Part shown: positions 7,871 to 17,182 of the stretch, in pieces
Numbering within the stretch: the stretch's first letter is position 1
Layout of the letters: the number at the start of each line of letters is the position of its first letter
Assembly: GCA_002812745.2 (NCBI GenBank)
Contig: NCSJ02000498.1
Coordinates: 1-22,807 of the forward strand
Length of the DNA: 22,807 nucleotides
From: Scytalidium lignicola
Taxonomy: Eukaryota > Ascomycota > Leotiomycetes
Direction of reading: 5' to 3'
Translations under genes and position numbers: made by a program
Notes under the pieces: generated by a model
Database searches by the model: none
What the model was told of the DNA's origin: nothing
The model's input: only the letters and a program-made list of their open reading frames with translations

Positions 7871-8556
7871 TCACCACTCTTCTTGGAACCTCCGCTTCTC
7901 TTCAAACCCCTCAAACCTCTGTTCTTCCTGCTCATACCTCCTCTCCTCATCAAATCTCCGTTCCTCATCAAAATTTCGCTCATTGTCAAACCTCTCTTCT
8001 TGCTCAAATCTCCTTTCCTCGTTGAACCTCCGTTCTTCATCCATTCTCCGTTCATTTTCAAACCTCCGCTCCTCTTCAAACCTCCGCTGTTCTTCAAGTC
8101 TCTTCTCCTCTTCAAACCTCCCTTCTTCAACTCTTCTCCTCTCAAAGTCATCGAATCTACTCTCCGTTCGATATTTATCCTCCTCCCATTTATGGTCTGT
8201 TCCTGTTATTCAAACACGCAGATAACAGCAGTTTTTTTTATTNAAAAAAATGAGAGGATATGCTTACGGATTTTCTCTCCTTCGTGCATTAACAGAGCGC
8301 CACCAATAACACCGGCGGCAGCGCCAGCGGCACCATACGCCAGGTTGTGATTGTTGCCCCTCGGCTCTTCATGGCGTCCCCGCTCCGCATATCCATGCTC
8401 AGGACTGTACCCAGGTTGTGGGTGATGCGAGGACCTCTCGCCAGTCCGCTCATTGATATAGAGCCAACGCTGGTTACCCTCGTCCCAGCGCGCCGCCCAT
8501 GGAGGGGGTAGTGGTGGGCCCTGTGGCCCTCGTCCTTGGTGAGAGGCGAAGTTCAT
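7871..8556 (-). CDS. WW-like domain, glycine-zipper protein with charged hexapeptide tail
   Basis: Exon 1 (8556-8268) starts at an ATG and encodes 96 residues. After a Pro-rich stretch (GPPLPPPW, to residue 20) comes a WW-like module, WDEGNQRWLYINERTGERSS (residues 24-43). The usual second Trp of the WW fold is replaced: SHHPQ stands where W-x-x-P is expected. Residues 72-90 (LAYGAAGAAAGVIGGALLM) form a glycine zipper suited to membrane insertion or helix packing. The intron (8267-8203, 65 bases) has donor GTAAGC and acceptor AATAACAG and splits codon 97. Exon 2 ends at TGA 7873-7871, total 206 residues. From residue 125 the tail is about eleven hexapeptides of the form R-F-E-x-E-R, encoded by 18-base repeats, predicted to form a long charged helix or coiled coil. 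WW plus glycine-zipper proteins are known in ascomycetes; their role is not established. An ambiguous base (8243) lies in the intron. Confidence 0.85.
7874..8119 (-). repeat. 18-bp coding minisatellite in the WW protein gene
   Basis: About eleven 18-base units, consensus close to AGGTTTGAAGAGGAGCGG on the minus strand, encode R-[FLMY]-[ED]-x-E-[RKE]. Units include RFEEER, RFENER, RMDEER, RFNEER, RFDNER and RFDEER. The register is kept over the first ten units, then loosens (RYEQEEQ, RFEGFEEKR). Unit number should vary between strains. Substitutions keep the charge pattern, suggesting selection on the tail. Confidence 0.85.
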
Positions 8557-10392
8557 TTTAAGTCTCTATTCTTTGAGCTTGATCGCTAAGTTCAAGAAAT
8601 TTTGAAAATTAAAGACGCCAAGTGTGTAGAGATTTAGCCACGCGTTATTAGGAAACCAGCACCGAAGCGATCCTTAAAGGTTCATTTCATAGAGCTTCTT
8701 GTGACTTGTGTCTCTTAAAAAATCCCTCATAGTGAGACGTGAGTGACCACCCGGACTATTATTACTGGACAGAGTTTAATCTCTGAGGGGTAGTGCTTTG
8801 AACACTCCAGAGCGGTGTGATAATCTAAGTTAAGCACTAATATCCTAAGCAAACCCTTTGATACAAGATGAACACATAATCGTATTGCTTCCAGCTCTGG
8901 AGTTGGCTGTCAAGGTATATTTACTCGTTAGGTGCATATTTACTCGTTAGGTGCACAGGACTCGTCGCTTCATCCTTAGCTGCCTCAAACTTGTCCTGGC
9001 TCTTTAGCACCAGGCTAATAACCCGATAAATTATCAACCAGCTCCCCTAGAATCCTATTTCTGTGCCTTAGTTGCTCACAGTTCGTATGATCTTCGTAAT
9101 ATCTCGAACTCTAATCCACACTCCCTTCTTTTCAAACGGTCACTAGGAGTGAAGCGTTAGTAACAACGAGAGTGAATGGTCAGTCTAAGTAAAGTGTCAG
9201 TGAGAATGAATGGTCACCAGGAGAGAAATACCAGCAGAATTGGAGTGTTAATGGCAATGAAGTGTTAGCTTGAATGAAGATTTAGTCACTATTTTATCAC
9301 TCAAAGTTGATTATATATAATTGAAACGCTGATGCCATCTCTCCCGATGTTCTTTGAAGTGCACTTAGGGTATTGAAAGCATCTTAGAAAGCGTGAATAA
9401 ATTAGAGGCTTTGTTCTCACTAGTTAGAGAGGCATGATTTCTTTAGCTTTGCGACTATGAAAGCTTTAAAAAGGGGTTTCATAAGGGAGACACTTATAAA
9501 AGATGCTCTTATTATTCACAAAATACTAAGCTAAGAAGAGAAAGAGAGTTTAAAATGCTAATAAAAGAGTGAATATCTAAAGAGTGAATTCCTTTGACAG
9601 GTGATATTTATGGAGAAGGGTGCTTACATACCTATACACATCCTTTTCCAGCCCATACCCCCCCGGAGGCCCAAGTGAAAAAAAATCACAAATACATAAC
9701 AAAATTTGAGAATTTTAATTATAACTTTTTTAATAAATCCTGTTCACTATTGTTTTAATGTATATTTTGTTGTTTAATTCTTTTTATCACTTAAGCAAGA
9801 GTTTTACTAACCTTGCCACTGCTAGGTTAAGTGCTTCTCCACCACTTGACACACTATTGCACTTACATTCCTCTCCAAAATGAACTTTGCTGTCCCTCGT
9901 CCTATCGTCTTTGGTTTAGTCTAGTCCTCCTACGCTTGTACCCCTTTCTTGCAGAAGCTTTTAACCTTACTTCTCTTCCGTCTGACTACAATTACAAGAC
10001 ACTGGTTAACCGCAACACCGATCTAAGAACTGCGCTGCTATTGTAAAGGTGCAAATTCACGGGACTCCTTCCCAATCCCTTAGTAACTGACCAAAAGGGA
10101 AGCAACCTAGTCCTAGCTAACCTGTACCACGTTCTTATCGCCTATACAATTCCCATATTCAAGCTTAAGATATAAATCCTGCTATTAAGCCCATATTGAG
10201 AGGTGTCAGATTTGATTCGGGTTTGAGAAACGAGAACAGAAAGAATATCTCTTCTCCACAGCACATTTACCACAATAACTATATGTGCACTTCTACTCAA
10301 GTCGGGAAAAACCTCAACCTTAACCTCAACCTCCACGTTGCTCTCCATTTCCTCTAAATATCTTCTATAGCTACAAAAACAACATCAATAGA
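8557..10392. other. Intergenic region with decayed repeats, upstream of the metacaspase relic
   Basis: No convincing gene. The 5' flank of the WW gene lies at 8557-8700. A 19-base tandem duplication is at 8918-8955. Positions 9140-9300 carry loosely repeated GAATGGTCA / AGTGTTAGT words (e.g. GAGTGAATGGTCAG and GAATGAATGGTCACC 34 bases apart), perhaps an old minisatellite. A frame at 9831-10046 (71 codons, ending LVNRNTDLRTALLL) and a short ATG frame at 9880 (MNFAVPRPIVFGLV then TAG) are unidentified. Just before 10393 the strand is pyrimidine-rich with CCTCAACCTTAACCTCAACC, followed by an A-rich leader, like a fungal promoter and 5' UTR. Confidence 0.5.
8918..8955 (+). repeat. 19-bp tandem duplication
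   Basis: TATTTACTCGTTAGGTGCA occurs twice without spacer or mismatch (8918-8936, 8937-8955). Perfect identity in otherwise decayed sequence implies a recent slippage event. No function is suggested. Confidence 0.9.
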
Positions 10393-12263
10393 ATGTCGGG
10401 ATACCCAGGAGCAGGATACAGTGAAGGATATGATCCGCCTCTACAACAGTACTCGCCATATCAGAACTATTACTTGTACGAATGGACAACTCTCTAATTC
10501 TCAGAGCAAAGGCTGACATGACTGTAGTCCACAACTATAATACGGAGCCTCATCACCACAAGGTGGAGACTACAGTTATTATCAACTCTTACTCTATCAA
10601 AATTACTAATACGCCCAAGTAAGTTCAGAGTAACAGTAAAGCAAAATCCTGCTTTTTTAACTGTCGTATAACTTCTTCAACAATACAGTAGATGTAATGG
10701 CATTCCACTAAATGGAAGTTCATCTAGCGGATTTAGTATACGTGAATGTCTAACTAATAATGTATAGTCGAAAGCTAATATCAGTCTTCGTAAGCATTCT
10801 CAATGTCCATTCAAATGTATATAAGAATAGTAATCATCATATGCCTTCTGTACCGCCTTAAAGAATGTAAAGCTTTGGTAGTAATACTCCTCAAGACTAC
10901 GTATTTCAATGCTCGAACTATACTAGTTGTAGAAAAGCCCTCTTAATTGGAATTAACTATTTCAGTTAATGAGAACAACTAAGAGGATGTATAAATAATA
11001 TAAAAAATATGTTTGCCTTTTTAAATGAAATTTTTAATTGTTAAAGAGAGAATATAATAATCTTTACTAATAATTAGTAGAATTTAATAAGTTAACCAAC
11101 AAAGTAAAATATTCTGTGAGCAATATACTAGCTCATGAAAAATACACAGCTTAATAATTTGTTATTCTTCTATTACTTAAGTGAATTATTCTTTTTAGTT
11201 CTTTCTTTAATTATAAATATCNTTTTTTAATCAAGAATTTGTAAGATATAATGGTCAAACTGAGGACTTTGACGGTAATGAAGAGGACAATTACAATGAA
11301 GTAATTTATTTAGTAGATTTCAAACAGGTTAAACATATTATCGATAATAAGATACAAAAAATCATAATCTAACCATTAAAGTTAAGTGTACATTTGACAG
11401 TAATCTTTGACTTATACTATTTTAAAACTATGATTAACTTACTGTATATTTACTTGATATAAAGCATTTTCAAGAAGTTTAATTTCATTAAAGAAGCTAG
11501 TATTAGTTTATTTAATGCTATATCATCTTATAATCATGAAGATCTTAATAATGTAGTTAACTCTTTTGTGAGTATAATTATAAAAGTTATTACTAGTAAT
11601 GATGTATACAACAAGACTTTAACCATGAAGATATCGCTAGCAGATGTCATAATGTAGTCTAATAACAAAGATAATCAGATATTATTAGTATTTTCTTCTA
11701 TTTAGTATAATACATAATTCTTCTCTTTTTTATTTGTAATACAACTAGTCATCAAAATGCAATAAAAAGGAATTTTAAACATTTTAAGATTTAAATTTAT
11801 ATTAAAGGTTAAATATCACTAAGCTACTTTACAAGCAAGTTACTTGCTTAACATATTTATTTTATTATTTTATATGATATATAAATATCTAAAGCCTTAG
11901 ACTTACAACTTTCCCACATCTAGCAAGGAATAAGCTTAAAGCTGCGAGTTGTATTAAGTCAAGTGATTTAATGTAACTCCACTTAGTTCTATTACTGTAT
12001 GTTCTTATACTAATAGGCTTTAAGGAGGCTGTGTTAATTCCCATCATAATAAGGCTAATACATATATTGCTCAACAAGTAACTAGTGCCATGTCATGGGC
12101 CTTTATGACTGTTATAAAGAAAAATCGACATCAGAGGTACGTCAAACTGCTTAATAGTATCCAAGATGAACTGGCAACGAAATATACGTAAAAGTTATAA
12201 TTTAACTGCAGTCATCCTTTAAGTATGTCCCTTTTAGTCATAAATCAAGGGCTTGTGAACTAA
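10393..12263 (+). pseudogene. Type I metacaspase pseudogene inactivated by RIP-type mutation
   Basis: The relic begins at an ATG in a good leader with the Gly/Tyr/Gln-rich prodomain of fungal metacaspases (MSGYPGAGYSEGYDPPLQQY, SPYQNYY; stop at 10495-10497, then YGASSPQGGDYSYY in another frame, donor GTAAGT at 10619). The domain entry reads SFGSNTPQDYVFQCSNYTSC, RKALLIGINYF, stops, EQLRGCINN (10871-11010). One frame then spans 11226-11720: RYNGQTEDFDGNEEDNYNEV, IYLVDFKQ, stop, VHLTVIFDLYYFK, SLFNAISSYNHEDLNNVVNS, LTMKISLADVIM. RYNGQ corresponds to G-H-G-G-Q, so the catalytic His codon (11247-11249) is TAT. DLYY corresponds to D-S-C-H, so the catalytic Cys codon (11415-11417) is TAC. They lie 56 codons apart, as in known metacaspases. 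The C-terminus continues at 12036 (SAMSWAFMTVIKKN, LLNSIQDELATKYT) to CSHPL at 12207-12221. About 330 bases before 12036 hold an intron or insertion. Intact, it would be a Ca-dependent Arg/Lys-specific Cys protease. Confidence 0.92.
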
Positions 12264-13211
12264 CAATAAATCAATAAATACTAATCTCCTTTTTATCATG
12301 TAAATTTACATAAATAATTAATATTCCTTTAACGTTTAGTCTTGTACTTTTTATTTTTTATCTATATTTTTCGCATTTTCTATTTTTTACACTTAGTTCG
12401 CATATAAAATAAGGGTAACACATTTCGTGCAGTTACTTTTAAAAGAGGTAACGTCATGGGAGGTAATTTGAGTCTTCCGGCAACTACGGCGTATGTGCAC
12501 GCGGGCTGTTGACAAACCTAGATATTTGTCCGGGTTTTGGGGATATATTAGTACATGAGAATATGAGTGGCAGTGACATATTAAGAACAATGACAGGAGT
12601 AAAAGCTGTATACGGGAGCAGTCTCAAGGGGAGCTGAGCCATCTTGCAGAAGAGCTAACCTTGTTACACTGTCAGCAACTATTAAGGTTAAACAGAATGG
12701 CACAACTAGTCGACGGACAATAGCAGGGATTTTCTGGATATCTGCTACGTGAGCATTAAGACGACTTAGAAATGTCAGAGGTCTTATCGTGAATGGCAGC
12801 TCAGTGGCCCTTCAGGCCTTCGCCCTTTGGGGGTCTAATCCCATTCAAACCTCTACTGCCGACTTTTCGTCCGTGCGGTTATTCTTCCTGGAATTTGACC
12901 TTCATTCGTTCCCTCGTCCCTTCTGATTTACCTACCGTTTGTCCCTCATTCTAAATTGATTTTCAATCGATTCTCGATCGATTCTTTACGTATTCTGAAC
13001 TGATTCACCTTCTCGCTGTGCTTATCGCCCTGTGTGTGCCAATATGTGTGTCGAGTATCACTCCTCCTGACCGTACACCGAGTGTGACTATTTTACAGGT
13101 TAATTACAATAAAACAATCCATTATAATCTACATAGTTTAGGGTTTTGACCACAGCACTATTCATAGCTATCGTAGGGGCTTCTAAGTATGGTCCATAGA
13201 ACAAGCAGACA
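12264..13211. other. Intergenic region, one short Pro-rich frame
   Basis: AT-rich to about 12600, then mixed composition. A 53-codon plus-strand frame at 12793-12954 (MAAQWPFRPSPFGGLIPFKP onward) is Pro/Phe-rich and unrecognised. The start context is poor, so it may be chance. Positions 12960-13000 contain overlapping TCGATT words (TTTCAATCGATTCTCGATCG). No RNA gene or element end was identified. Confidence 0.4.
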
Positions 13212-13843
13212 TCAACCTTGCTCATCCAATGCTTCGTTGCAATATCTATCCGCTTCCTCATTCTTCTCCCTGGGCATCCAAATATACATCACACTTCCCT
13301 CTTCCTTCAATCTATCATCCAAATTCGATGCCCTCCCAATGAGATCTCGATTGGCCACTTCATATCCAGCAGAATTAACCCAGACATTTCTAGACCATTT
13401 ATAAATCCACTCGTTCATGCAGTTGACCGCAAACTTAGAGTCGGAATAGATTTTCACATCGGGGTAAGGGTTTGAATCTAGGTCATGATATGTAGCTGGA
13501 AGATTAATATGGAAGAATACAGAGCCTTACCTTTCACACGGTAGACACCCTGCCGTCAATGCGACGATTCCAGAGTAACGCCCCCAAGTCAGCGGCCCGT
13601 ACTGAACGTTTATCTCTGTCGGCGATGTACTGTAGCACCGTCACGTGTATATAGGAGCACAAGTTTTATATTGTTATTGCTATGGAAAGAACTACTGAGG
13701 TTGAGGTGGAGGCTGCCTGAATCGGGTAGATCACGGGTCGCACATGATCCCCAACGCGTGCCAGAATTTGACAGACTATATGGCACGGGGAATAGGCCAG
13801 AGCACAAATAAATTGTATAATAATGAGCTTCTATTGAATGCAA
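13212..13843 (-). pseudogene. Decayed RNase H1-like gene
   Basis: The 3' part (13457-13212) is a clean frame: KIYSDSKFAVNCMNEWIYKW, then NSAGYEVANRDLIGRASNLD and IWMPREKNEEADRYCNEALD. It holds the YSDS aspartate and the NEEAD aspartate of eukaryotic-type RNase H, in the family's order and spacing. A probable intron (donor GTAAGG near 13530, acceptor GACCTAG near 13476) precedes it, joining VKD to SNPYPDVKIYSDS in frame. Upstream, the frame of 13843-13610 contains IKLVLLYTRDGATV, close to the first catalytic strand (LVLYTDGA) with one extra residue. The middle segment is broken across frames: VRAADLGALLWNRRIDGRV in one, YRVK in another. Decay is by indels more than transitions and base composition is balanced, unlike the RIP-type relics. 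It would have cleaved RNA in RNA/DNA hybrids. A stand-alone origin or an origin from a retroelement are both possible. Confidence 0.75.
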
Positions 13844-14287
13844 TTGTCAACGATTCTTGCAAAGGTAGGATTACCCTGCAAATATGGCCATATGCTTAGT
13901 TGACAATGTTAGACTGAGGCGTACTTTAGTGTCACGAAACCACCTTTGGGGACGATGTGTGGGCGCCTGCAAACCCACTGAAACTTACCGCCAGATTGTG
14001 GAAAATCACCCCTTTGTAATACCAACAATTACATCGAATTTTTGATTTCCAAAACTAAAGATAAACTGATATAACCAGCTTCGTGTTAGTTCTCAGTTTT
14101 TTAGAATTATGAATTGTTTATAATATTGTTAAACTTGTTATTAGCTTTCAAATTTAAAGCTATTTTATACGTGTAACGTACTGATTTAACTACAAATTTT
14201 AGTCGTACGAGAATCCACATGCTTATTAAATAGTAAGTAAACATTCTCAGTGGCTAAATAGCTTGTGATCTCTTGTAGAGCTGTAGA
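13844..14287. other. Intergenic region with a possible upstream exon boundary
   Basis: On the minus strand a donor-like GGCGGTAAGTTTCAG near 13990 and an acceptor-like CATATTTGCAG near 13880 could delimit an intron belonging to a 5' exon of the RNase H gene. No matching protein segment was recognised. From about 14040 to 14290 the sequence is AT-rich with no gene. Confidence 0.3.
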
Positions 14288-14562
14288 TTAATACAAGCTG
14301 AGTGTTAATGCTTGAAAGATATGAAGATCTCTTGTTGAAGATACGCTCTCAGTTAGCGCTAGCTGGTCATCTGGTAAAGGCAGTATCTCCTTCCATGTCT
14401 GTATAACAGGCAATCTCTGAATATCACAAGTATCGAATTTCGAATAGATCTTTTCAAATTGTGCTGATATTGCAAGTTCCGTGGGAGTTGTTCGCCTGGA
14501 ATTGCACTCTGACACAGCTTGCAAGATAATAGGTTATACTCTTCTAAGTATGTAATGGGGTT
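14288..14562 (-). pseudogene. Relic resembling a DUF3505/OrsD-type zinc-finger protein
   Basis: One minus-strand frame reads ITYLEEYNLLSCKLCQSAIP then LPRNLQYQHNLKRS. The overlapping frame continues FEKIYSKFDTCDIQRLPVIQ and WKEILPLPDDQLALTESVSS, ending in a stop at 14290-14288. The order (L-x3-Y-x-L-L-x-C-x2-C-x-A-I, then a His-bearing helix, then a Pro-rich LPLPDD segment) is that of the N-terminus of fungal proteins with the DUF3505/OrsD-like C2H2-type finger, frequent near transposon-rich DNA. The first expected zinc His reads Asn. One frameshift near 14460 breaks it, and the rest of the protein is absent. The assignment is by motif memory only. Confidence 0.4.
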
Positions 14563-16202
14563 ACATGCTGCTATAAAATCCGATGTTATCTGCTATAATG
14601 TAGAAGTACGATAGACGCTTTTGTTCGAGTGAGCTTGTAAAACACTAAATACAATATTTTCATTTTGCTATTTATATCCCAAAAAACACTAGCAGTCTTC
14701 ATCTTATAGAGACGAGTTAATACAAACATACGTTTAAATACTACAGAAAATTCCAATCTTCTACATTACAATAACAGCTGTTCTAGACAAGACCATGTTT
14801 TACAATCTTAATGCAACATGTCCAGCGCGGGAAACGTGTGATTTACTGCCAATGATATGTCATTCAGATCTACTAATATGGCTAGTTTTTCTAAGATGAG
14901 CAATCAAGCGGGCTCTGGGCAGCTAATTAGAAGAGGGAAAATGCTCATGAGGGTGCCTTTGCCGGGTATGGGCGGGAGATGACCTAATACGGAAGAGATG
15001 TAGAAATTACACGGCATGGGCAGCAGACTCAACTCGTTTTGGGTGCCTAATGGGGTAGGAAATTACTGAAAAGGGGCATGGGTGCCAGTGGGAGTGCATT
15101 GGGCAGGATTCTTTATAATAGGGCTGAGGGCACCTGTCTATACAGGTTAGGATCATGCCACACTCCAGACTGATGTGCGGAATAAAACGATCTGTATGGA
15201 ATATGTCCAAGAGCTTAACGTAAATGCACGATTAGGGGCTCCCTTGGGCATATCTCTAGCTACATTGAGCTCTGATGTTTACCACGGCATATGCTTCCCA
15301 CCTTGATATAGATGAGACAGCTGAGTGAGATGTTGTCAAAATCCCCATAAGGGAGTCCTGCCTGGCAATGCCAACGTAGCGAAAAGGGTCGAAGCGGGGC
15401 CTTACTTGGTAGAGCCGCAATCGGGTTGCCGATTGTCCATTGTCCAAGACCGGATTAATGAGGCCCAGGAGGCATGGACCACCGGTAATAAACATGGGGG
15501 GGGTCGGTTGCGGGCCGTGAAAAACGCCGCCATTCGGAGACTGCGCTTGCCGCAACTTGTACACTGACGACTATTGTTATCGAGGCATCATGGCAAGTCT
15601 GATCGTATTTGAGGTTGAAGCCCGTTCCACAATGGACGGCTCGGACGGCTCTACTGGACTCCGGTTCAGAGACCAAGGGTCCAGACACTTATGCGGGCCG
15701 CAAGGACCAAGAAGGCCGATAGCCTGGGTGGCCTCCTCGGGAGGGTTGACGTTCCTTAAGTTGACATCTAACGGTCGCTCAATTCACTCGCTGCAAGGGC
15801 ATTGGAATGGGTGTGCTGCACAGTAACGAGGCTACATTCTGGATTCCTGGCAGTGCTGATCTCCGCCACGCCTGGCGATGGTTAGCTGCCCTCTTTGGCT
15901 GCTTTGGCCTCTGTGGTGGTCTGGGGGCGGCATCTACACATCTCTGGATTCGCAAGGGTGCACGATAGGGTCGTGGTGAGGTGCTGGATATCGCTCATGA
16001 AGTACGGTACTGTGCGGTGCAGAAGCTGGATATGGTGCAACCAGGCAGCTAAATAGAAAGGCAACGGGGCAGCACACGGCCTAGTGCCCCAACTCCGCGC
16101 GCCATTCAAGGCAGCGTCTCCCCGTAAGCACCACAGGGGGCGCCTAACGATGCGGGACCTGATGAGACATAATGTTAGGTGGGGAGCCAAGCCTGTTCTG
16201 CA
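14563..16202. other. Mostly GC-rich block with competing ORFs but no convincing gene
   Basis: From about 14880 G+C rises sharply. Open frames of 67-102 codons occur on both strands, for example minus 15564-15256 (MYKLRQAQSPNGGVFHGPQP onward), plus 15557-15826 and minus 16190-15882. None gives a recognisable motif or spans more than about 300 bases, and good splice pairs that would chain them were not found. High G+C alone lengthens chance ORFs. The lack of RIP-like A/T bias says it is not an old repeated copy treated like the flanking relics. It could be an eroded single-copy gene or noncoding transcript. Confidence 0.4.
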
Positions 16203-16664
16203 TCATCGTGAACGCTCCATTTCTTTTGGGTAATAACCGCGAACCCATCCCATGCTCCAGGATGTAGCGCCCGTGTTCCGCCGCAGCACCTTCAACAGAT
16301 CAGCTTCTACAATTGTGAGATTGTCTGGGCGGCTGTCCCCTGCGATGACGCTCACCATTAAAGTTGAGAGGTGGACCTGGCGCGGCGCCGGGGATGTAGG
16401 ATCCGGTCAATACTGTACAGTAATGGCTGGCTGAGCTGAGCCGGTCGGATGAGGCATCGCTCCAGGGATCCCAATGGAATGTGCGAGTTTCTTATCTACG
16501 TGCTTGCTTGGCATGTCCTCTGGCACAGCTCCCCATCTCGATCCCCGTGGGTATGCACCGGACACCACAGAGCATGCGCTTCTAAGGGTAAGGTATTCGC
16601 TTGCGCACCTCCAAAAAAAGGGGGACGCACCGCTGCATGATGGCTCTTGCTCTATCGATCTCAC
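16203..16664 (-). pseudogene. Unidentified gene fragment interrupted by one TGA
   Basis: A single minus-strand frame runs from 16664 to 16203, broken only by a TGA at 16409-16407. The downstream part reads VHLSTLMVSVIAGDSRPDNL then TIVEADLLKVLRRNTGATSW, and the upstream part contains KHVDKKLAHSIGIPGAMPHP. The phrase NLTIVEADLL resembles the strand-turn after the cofactor-binding core in NAD(P)-binding (NmrA/SDR-type) proteins, but no Gly-rich loop is seen, so this is only a hint. The TGA could be a former CGA. Ends are arbitrary. The plus strand also has 60-85-codon frames here. Confidence 0.28.
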
Positions 16665-16948
16665 AACCTTCAGCCTCCCCCAACGTTGTCGACTTCCATA
16701 TTGCAGTGAAAGATCGGTTTGATTGCCCTCCTCAACCAGTCATAGCAGTATCGGGCCTCACCCTGAGCGCCTCGGAGTTACGTGCAGGATGTGCAGGACG
16801 TGCAGATTGACCAGGGAGCCGACACACCATCCATAGAGGCCAAAAAAAAACAAGAGTGAGGAGTAGGTGAGCGCCACGGATTAGCCATGCCCCTCAGTTT
16901 TATCCATTACATTCCGTTTTGCCATATGCTTAGGTTACGAGAAACTAA

Positions 16949-17182
16949 ATGGCATTTTTTGCAAAAGTGCACCTTTCGTTCGCAAACGCTCTTTTTAGAC
17001 ATAAGAAGGCTGTAGCATTTGTATTAGTGACCGCCGCCTGCATTATGTACCCCACGCGAGAAGCAGGTCCAGAGTATTCTCCATCAAAGCAAACAACAGG
17101 AACAGGTGTGGTGGGGACCCTCAATCAGCCCGAGGATTTGCAAAGAAATGCGGACAATTATGAGAGCCTGCATACAACGTAA
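16949..17182 (+). CDS. Possible small membrane protein, 77 residues
   Basis: The ATG at 16949 has A at -3 and G at +4 (CTAAATGG). The product has a basic, hydrophobic N-terminal half with one membrane segment (KKAVAFVLVTAACIMYPT, residues about 19-36) and a polar tail (GPEYSPSKQTTGTGVVGTLN onward). A donor-like GTAACT overlaps the stop at 17179. With a CACTGATAC branch and CAACAG acceptor ending 17269 it would replace the last residues by a short tail. A minus-strand frame of 102 codons (17429-17121, starting MSSVSENLDFTSNAGARVCT) overlaps the 3' part and is a competing reading. No family is recognised for either. Confidence 0.35.
   Translation: MAFFAKVHLSFANALFRHKKAVAFVLVTAACIMYPTREAGPEYSPSKQTTGTGVVGTLNQPEDLQRNADNYESLHTT

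Noticed and set aside
7865..8350. 161-codon plus-strand ORF rich in Phe, Leu, Pro and Ser
   Set aside because: Complement of the hexapeptide repeat and intron of the WW protein; its composition is explained by the repeat.
10393..10497. N-terminus of beta-1,3-glucan synthase, which also starts MSGYPG-like and is Tyr/Gln-rich
   Set aside because: Downstream PQDYVFQ, RKALLIGINYF and the His/Cys region identify it as a metacaspase prodomain.
11462..11657. A linker of a LINE-type retroelement (ISLFNAISSYNHEDLNNVVN)
   Set aside because: It is in frame with the Asp-Leu-Tyr-Tyr and DVIM motifs and fits the metacaspase order far better.
11889..12077. 62-codon minus ORF
   Set aside because: Overlaps the metacaspase C-terminal region on the opposite strand and shows no motif.
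270..16358. 15-base identity GATGACGCTCACCAT at 270-284 and 16344-16358
   Set aside because: One such match is not surprising in 23 kb, and flanks do not align.
13885..16933. 13-base match GCCATATGCTTAG near 13885 and 16921 as possible long terminal repeats
   Set aside because: No extended similarity around either copy; expected by chance.
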